A stretch of DNA of 64,000 bases from Planctomycetota bacterium (GTDB lineage Bacteria > Planctomycetota > UBA1135). The notes below the pieces were generated by a model that was given only the letters and a program-made list of their open reading frames with translations, made no database searches and was not told the origin of the DNA. Location: assembly GCA_008501825.1 (NCBI GenBank), contig QQUA01000016.1, forward strand, positions 124,001-188,000. Reading direction: 5' to 3'. Shown here one piece after another: positions 61,823 to 64,000 of this stretch. Both the position numbers and the translations under genes were made by a program. Position 1 is the first letter of the stretch. Every line of letters starts with the position of its first letter.

Positions 61823-63264
61823 CGAGACGACTCCGGGTTTTCTGCGTTAGCGACTATCTTCAAAATATTTTCCAAACAGTTTTGGATTTGGATGTGCAAG
61901 GAGGTGTCTTTCTTCTCCGGCAAATCAAACCGAACTACTTGCAGATGTCCCTGAAAGTGATCATATAATTTCCTTGCCAAAGAATTTAGTTGCTCATTAT
62001 CCGAACCTGATTCCCCAAAGATCGGGAGATAGGGAAGCGGTCGCTTAGACCTCATCATCAGATCGTATTGATTCCAGTATCGCCGATTTCTTCCCTTTAA
62101 ATCCACAATTGCCTTACCCAATTCCTCCTCAGGTTGATCCAATGCTGAATAGGTGGCCCCTGTATATCGTTTAACCTCCCTTTCTATGTCCAATCCCTTT
62201 TGCGTGCCCTCAGGATCAAAACCTACACGTGAATCAGAATGAATGGCACTTTTCCCCAAGGCTTTTCTTCCCCGGAAATCAAAGCTCCCCATTCGTTTAT
62301 GTTCAAATGCCACTTTTGCTTCAAGGGCAACCAAGCTGTTAACATCAAGCTTGTGCACCCCATTTGCCTTGGCAATGTGGGTGGAAATTAGTTCTCTTCG
62401 ACTTACCGTAAGCCAACCCAATGCCTCCATAAGGAGCCCAAGCAAGGTAGAGTTGGAGTCGTAGCGTTCAGCCAGGTAGGTGAATCCATCTATCAAACCT
62501 TCAAATGTGGAATCCACTTTCAACTCAGAAATTTGGAGTTCCTCCGGCAATTGACTTTGGATTCTTTTCAATACTTCTTTGTATTTTTCCGAGACATCTC
62601 TCTGATACTCGTCCTCAGGAGGCCAATCCAGAAGAGAGGCCAACTTTGAATCCTTGAGAACATTGAAAAATGGAACGGCATAAGCTCGCATGGTTGAACG
62701 ACCGTTCTCAATGGCCAAGAGACCAAAAATTCCATACTCAGTTTGAATCGGTGCTCCTGACGCTCCAGCTTTGCCCTCGAAGCCATCCTTTTCCCGCACA
62801 TCGCAAATTTCACCATCAGAAGCCTTCCACTCCAAAACCGTGCCATCAAGTTTCATCGACTCGAAACAATCCCGGAAATAGACTCTTGAGCTCCAACCGG
62901 TTTCTTTTTGAATTTCCGACTCAGAATAGATTCTCGGGTTACGATTCAACTTTACCTCCTCGTTAATTTCCAGAAGAGCAAAATCGATCTGATTTTGGAC
63001 ATCCCAATGAACCTTTTTTACGGTCCATTTCTCCTTCTCCGGAAATTTGATGTGGGATTTCCCTTTATACTCCTTCGCCGCCGGCCCTTTACCGGATTCC
63101 CAATCGGGTTGAATCACGTGCCGGCAGGTGGCCAGCAGATTGGGCTTCACGAAAAAGGCCGTGCCCTCCGATTCTTTCTTACACTTCGCACCGGGGGACG
63201 AACCGGAATATCGGATCTTGACGACTAAATCCTTATCAGGGTAATTTGCCACAGGATTCATCAT
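61819..63264 (-). CDS. Trypsin-like serine protease with C-terminal conflict-system region
   Basis: 481 residues. The N-terminal trypsin-like domain has its triad in LLATCRHVIQ (His ~48), QIDFALLEI (Asp ~93) and GKAGASGAPIQ (Ser ~168). The C-terminal ~270 residues are unrecognised (helical YKEVLKRIQSQLPEELQIS, LVALEAKVAFEHKRMG) and may hold an effector-associated or adaptor domain. There is no signal peptide, so it is cytoplasmic. First gene of the operon. The gene is somewhat richer in A+T than its neighbours. Probably the effector released or activated by the MoxR/vWA-FGE sensor (inference). Confidence 0.85.
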   Translation of the reverse strand: MMNPVANYPDKDLVVKIRYSGSSPGAKCKKESEGTAFFVKPNLLATCRHVIQPDWESGKGPAAKEYKGKSHIKFPEKEKWTVKKVHWDVQNQIDFALLEINEEVKLNRNPRIYSESEIQKETGWSSRVYFRDCFESMKLDGTVLEWKASDGEICDVREKDGFEGKAGASGAPIQTEYGIFGLLAIENGRSTMRAYAVPFFNVLKDSKLASLLDWPPEDEYQRDVSEKYKEVLKRIQSQLPEELQISELKVDSTFEGLIDGFTYLAERYDSNSTLLGLLMEALGWLTVSRRELISTHIAKANGVHKLDVNSLVALEAKVAFEHKRMGSFDFRGRKALGKSAIHSDSRVGFDPEGTQKGLDIEREVKRYTGATYSALDQPEEELGKAIVDLKGRNRRYWNQYDLMMRSKRPLPYLPIFGESGSDNEQLNSLARKLYDHFQGHLQVVRFDLPEKKDTSLHIQIQNCLENILKIVANAENPESSR

Positions 63265-63315
63265 AAAAGCCCCGGGGTCGATTCGTCGAGGCCCGCAGTC
63301 CAGGGGAATAAAAGC

Positions 63316-63340
63316 AGAGACGGCCGGGAGGGCCGTCTCT
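63316..63340 (-). terminator. Rho-independent terminator
   Basis: AGAGACGGCC and GGCCGTCTCT form a perfect 10-bp stem with a 5-base loop. On the minus strand it is followed by GCTTTTATT. It lies 38 bp after the stop of the membrane protein gene and insulates the protease operon from it. Confidence 0.85.
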
Positions 63341-63377
63341 GGGGTGGCGCTTAGGCGCGGAATGGATGGAGCGGTGG

Positions 63378-64000
63378 CTACATTTCCACGCCGAGGATGC
63401 CCTTGAGGCCGAAGCCGACCACCACCGTGACCAGGACGAACACCACCATGATCCAGATGATGCCGCCGGGAGTCGGCCCGAGCGGCGCGTCGGGATAACT
63501 CATTTCAATGGTCTGGATGAAGTCGTTGCCCTTCAACATCGGTTCGCCGTAATAAAGCACCGACTCCATCAGGGCGGAAGCGCTGGCGCTTCGCACCGGC
63601 GACAGCCGCCTGGGCGTGGTGCCCACCTCCAAAGCCTTACTCAAGCTCTGACCCTGATACTCGAAAGCGACTTCGTGGGAGCCCTCTTCCACCGCTTCCA
63701 CTTGCAGCACCACCTTCGGCACCTTGCTGTCCTGCACCGCCACCGGCCCTTGCACGATCTTCCAGGCACCTTCGCCGGGCAGCGGCACTTCCACTTCGTG
63801 AGGCTTCACTCCCTGCTTGAGCTCGGCCACCACCATTACCTGGTCACCGGCTTTCAGGGAATCGAAAGCGTAAAGAGCGTTGAACTGGTACCAGAAAATG
63901 GTGAACGGCCCGCCCATCACCAGAATCGGCAGCACGAACATGCCGAGGTAGACGAAGTTCCAGCTCAAGGTCTTGCCCAAGGAGGCCATCACCACCTTGA
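63378..64000 (-). CDS. Membrane protein of unknown function, open at the window edge
   Basis: At least 205 residues. The frame stays open to the edge (codons AAG GTG GTG ATG), so the true start may lie outside. A hydrophobic segment near the N-terminus (FVYLGMFVLPILVMGGPFTIF) and one near the C-terminus (GIIWIMVVFVLVTVVVGFGL) flank a ~140-residue beta-rich domain, presumably extracytoplasmic (WKIVQGPVAVQDSKVPKVVLQV). The family is not recognised. A strong terminator follows. Confidence 0.6.
   Translation of the reverse strand, partial: KVVMASLGKTLSWNFVYLGMFVLPILVMGGPFTIFWYQFNALYAFDSLKAGDQVMVVAELKQGVKPHEVEVPLPGEGAWKIVQGPVAVQDSKVPKVVLQVEAVEEGSHEVAFEYQGQSLSKALEVGTTPRRLSPVRSASASALMESVLYYGEPMLKGNDFIQTIEMSYPDAPLGPTPGGIIWIMVVFVLVTVVVGFGLKGILGVEM

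Overview
The window is GC-rich and gene-dense, and looks chromosomal. It most likely comes from a Planctomycetota-like, Gram-negative-type bacterium. The inference rests on three things: two large membrane Ser/Thr kinases with TPR-rich C-termini, each paired with an ECF sigma factor; exported proteins with beta-propeller and gluzincin folds; and LPS-type enzymes (a KdkA-like kinase and a family 9 glycosyltransferase). No rRNA or tRNA gene was recognised, so the taxonomy is inference.

Region 1 (1-5592) is an array of integron gene cassettes, all on the minus strand, separated by attC-like sites. Two of these sites are clear 67-bp copies that are nearly identical. No integrase is visible, so it looks like an integrase-less attC cluster. 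Its cargo includes an OLD-family nuclease, a truncated DmpA-type peptidase, a DUF3179 protein, a TPR protein and a small membrane protein.

Region 2 (5593-20604) is housekeeping and regulatory: rsmE, a radC-like gene, a kinase/YkgJ/TPR-peptidase operon, a ClpB-D2-like AAA+ protein, a complete IS with 25-bp inverted repeats, an amidohydrolase, and a tightly overlapped run of response regulator, histidine kinase, larE, gamma-carbonic anhydrase, CPBP protease, thiG and thiS. Region 3 (20690-26779) is the translation/transcription cluster nusA-infB-rbfA-trmH, behind a leader packed with hairpins. Region 4 (26751-52209) mixes the two kinase/sigma modules, cysS, a PknK-like kinase, LPS genes, lon, a PDZ-containing symporter and a desaturase. 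It also holds an AhpD-like gene whose CxxC motif reads Cys-His-Tyr-UGA followed by a SECIS-like hairpin, which makes it a strong selenoprotein candidate.

Region 5 (53650-63264) is the most interesting part. It is a co-directional minus-strand operon of a trypsin-like protease, a MoxR AAA+ ATPase, a large vWA-like protein with two tandem formylglycine-generating-enzyme (FGE) domains, an HRDC accessory protein, a diversity-generating-retroelement (DGR) reverse transcriptase, a non-coding template repeat (TR), a second FGE protein, and a gene of unknown function. The 122-bp TR matches the 3' parts of both FGE domains. By hand alignment, all 18 differences in one variable repeat and 12 of 13 in the other fall at TR adenines. 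The operon therefore couples adenine-directed hypermutation of a sensor-like protein to a protease/ATPase module, resembling MoxR-vWA conflict systems known from multicellular bacteria. Unusual points are one target with two variable repeats, a mosaic duplication history, a cruciform-like repeat beyond one variable repeat, and a second, decayed target beside the TR.
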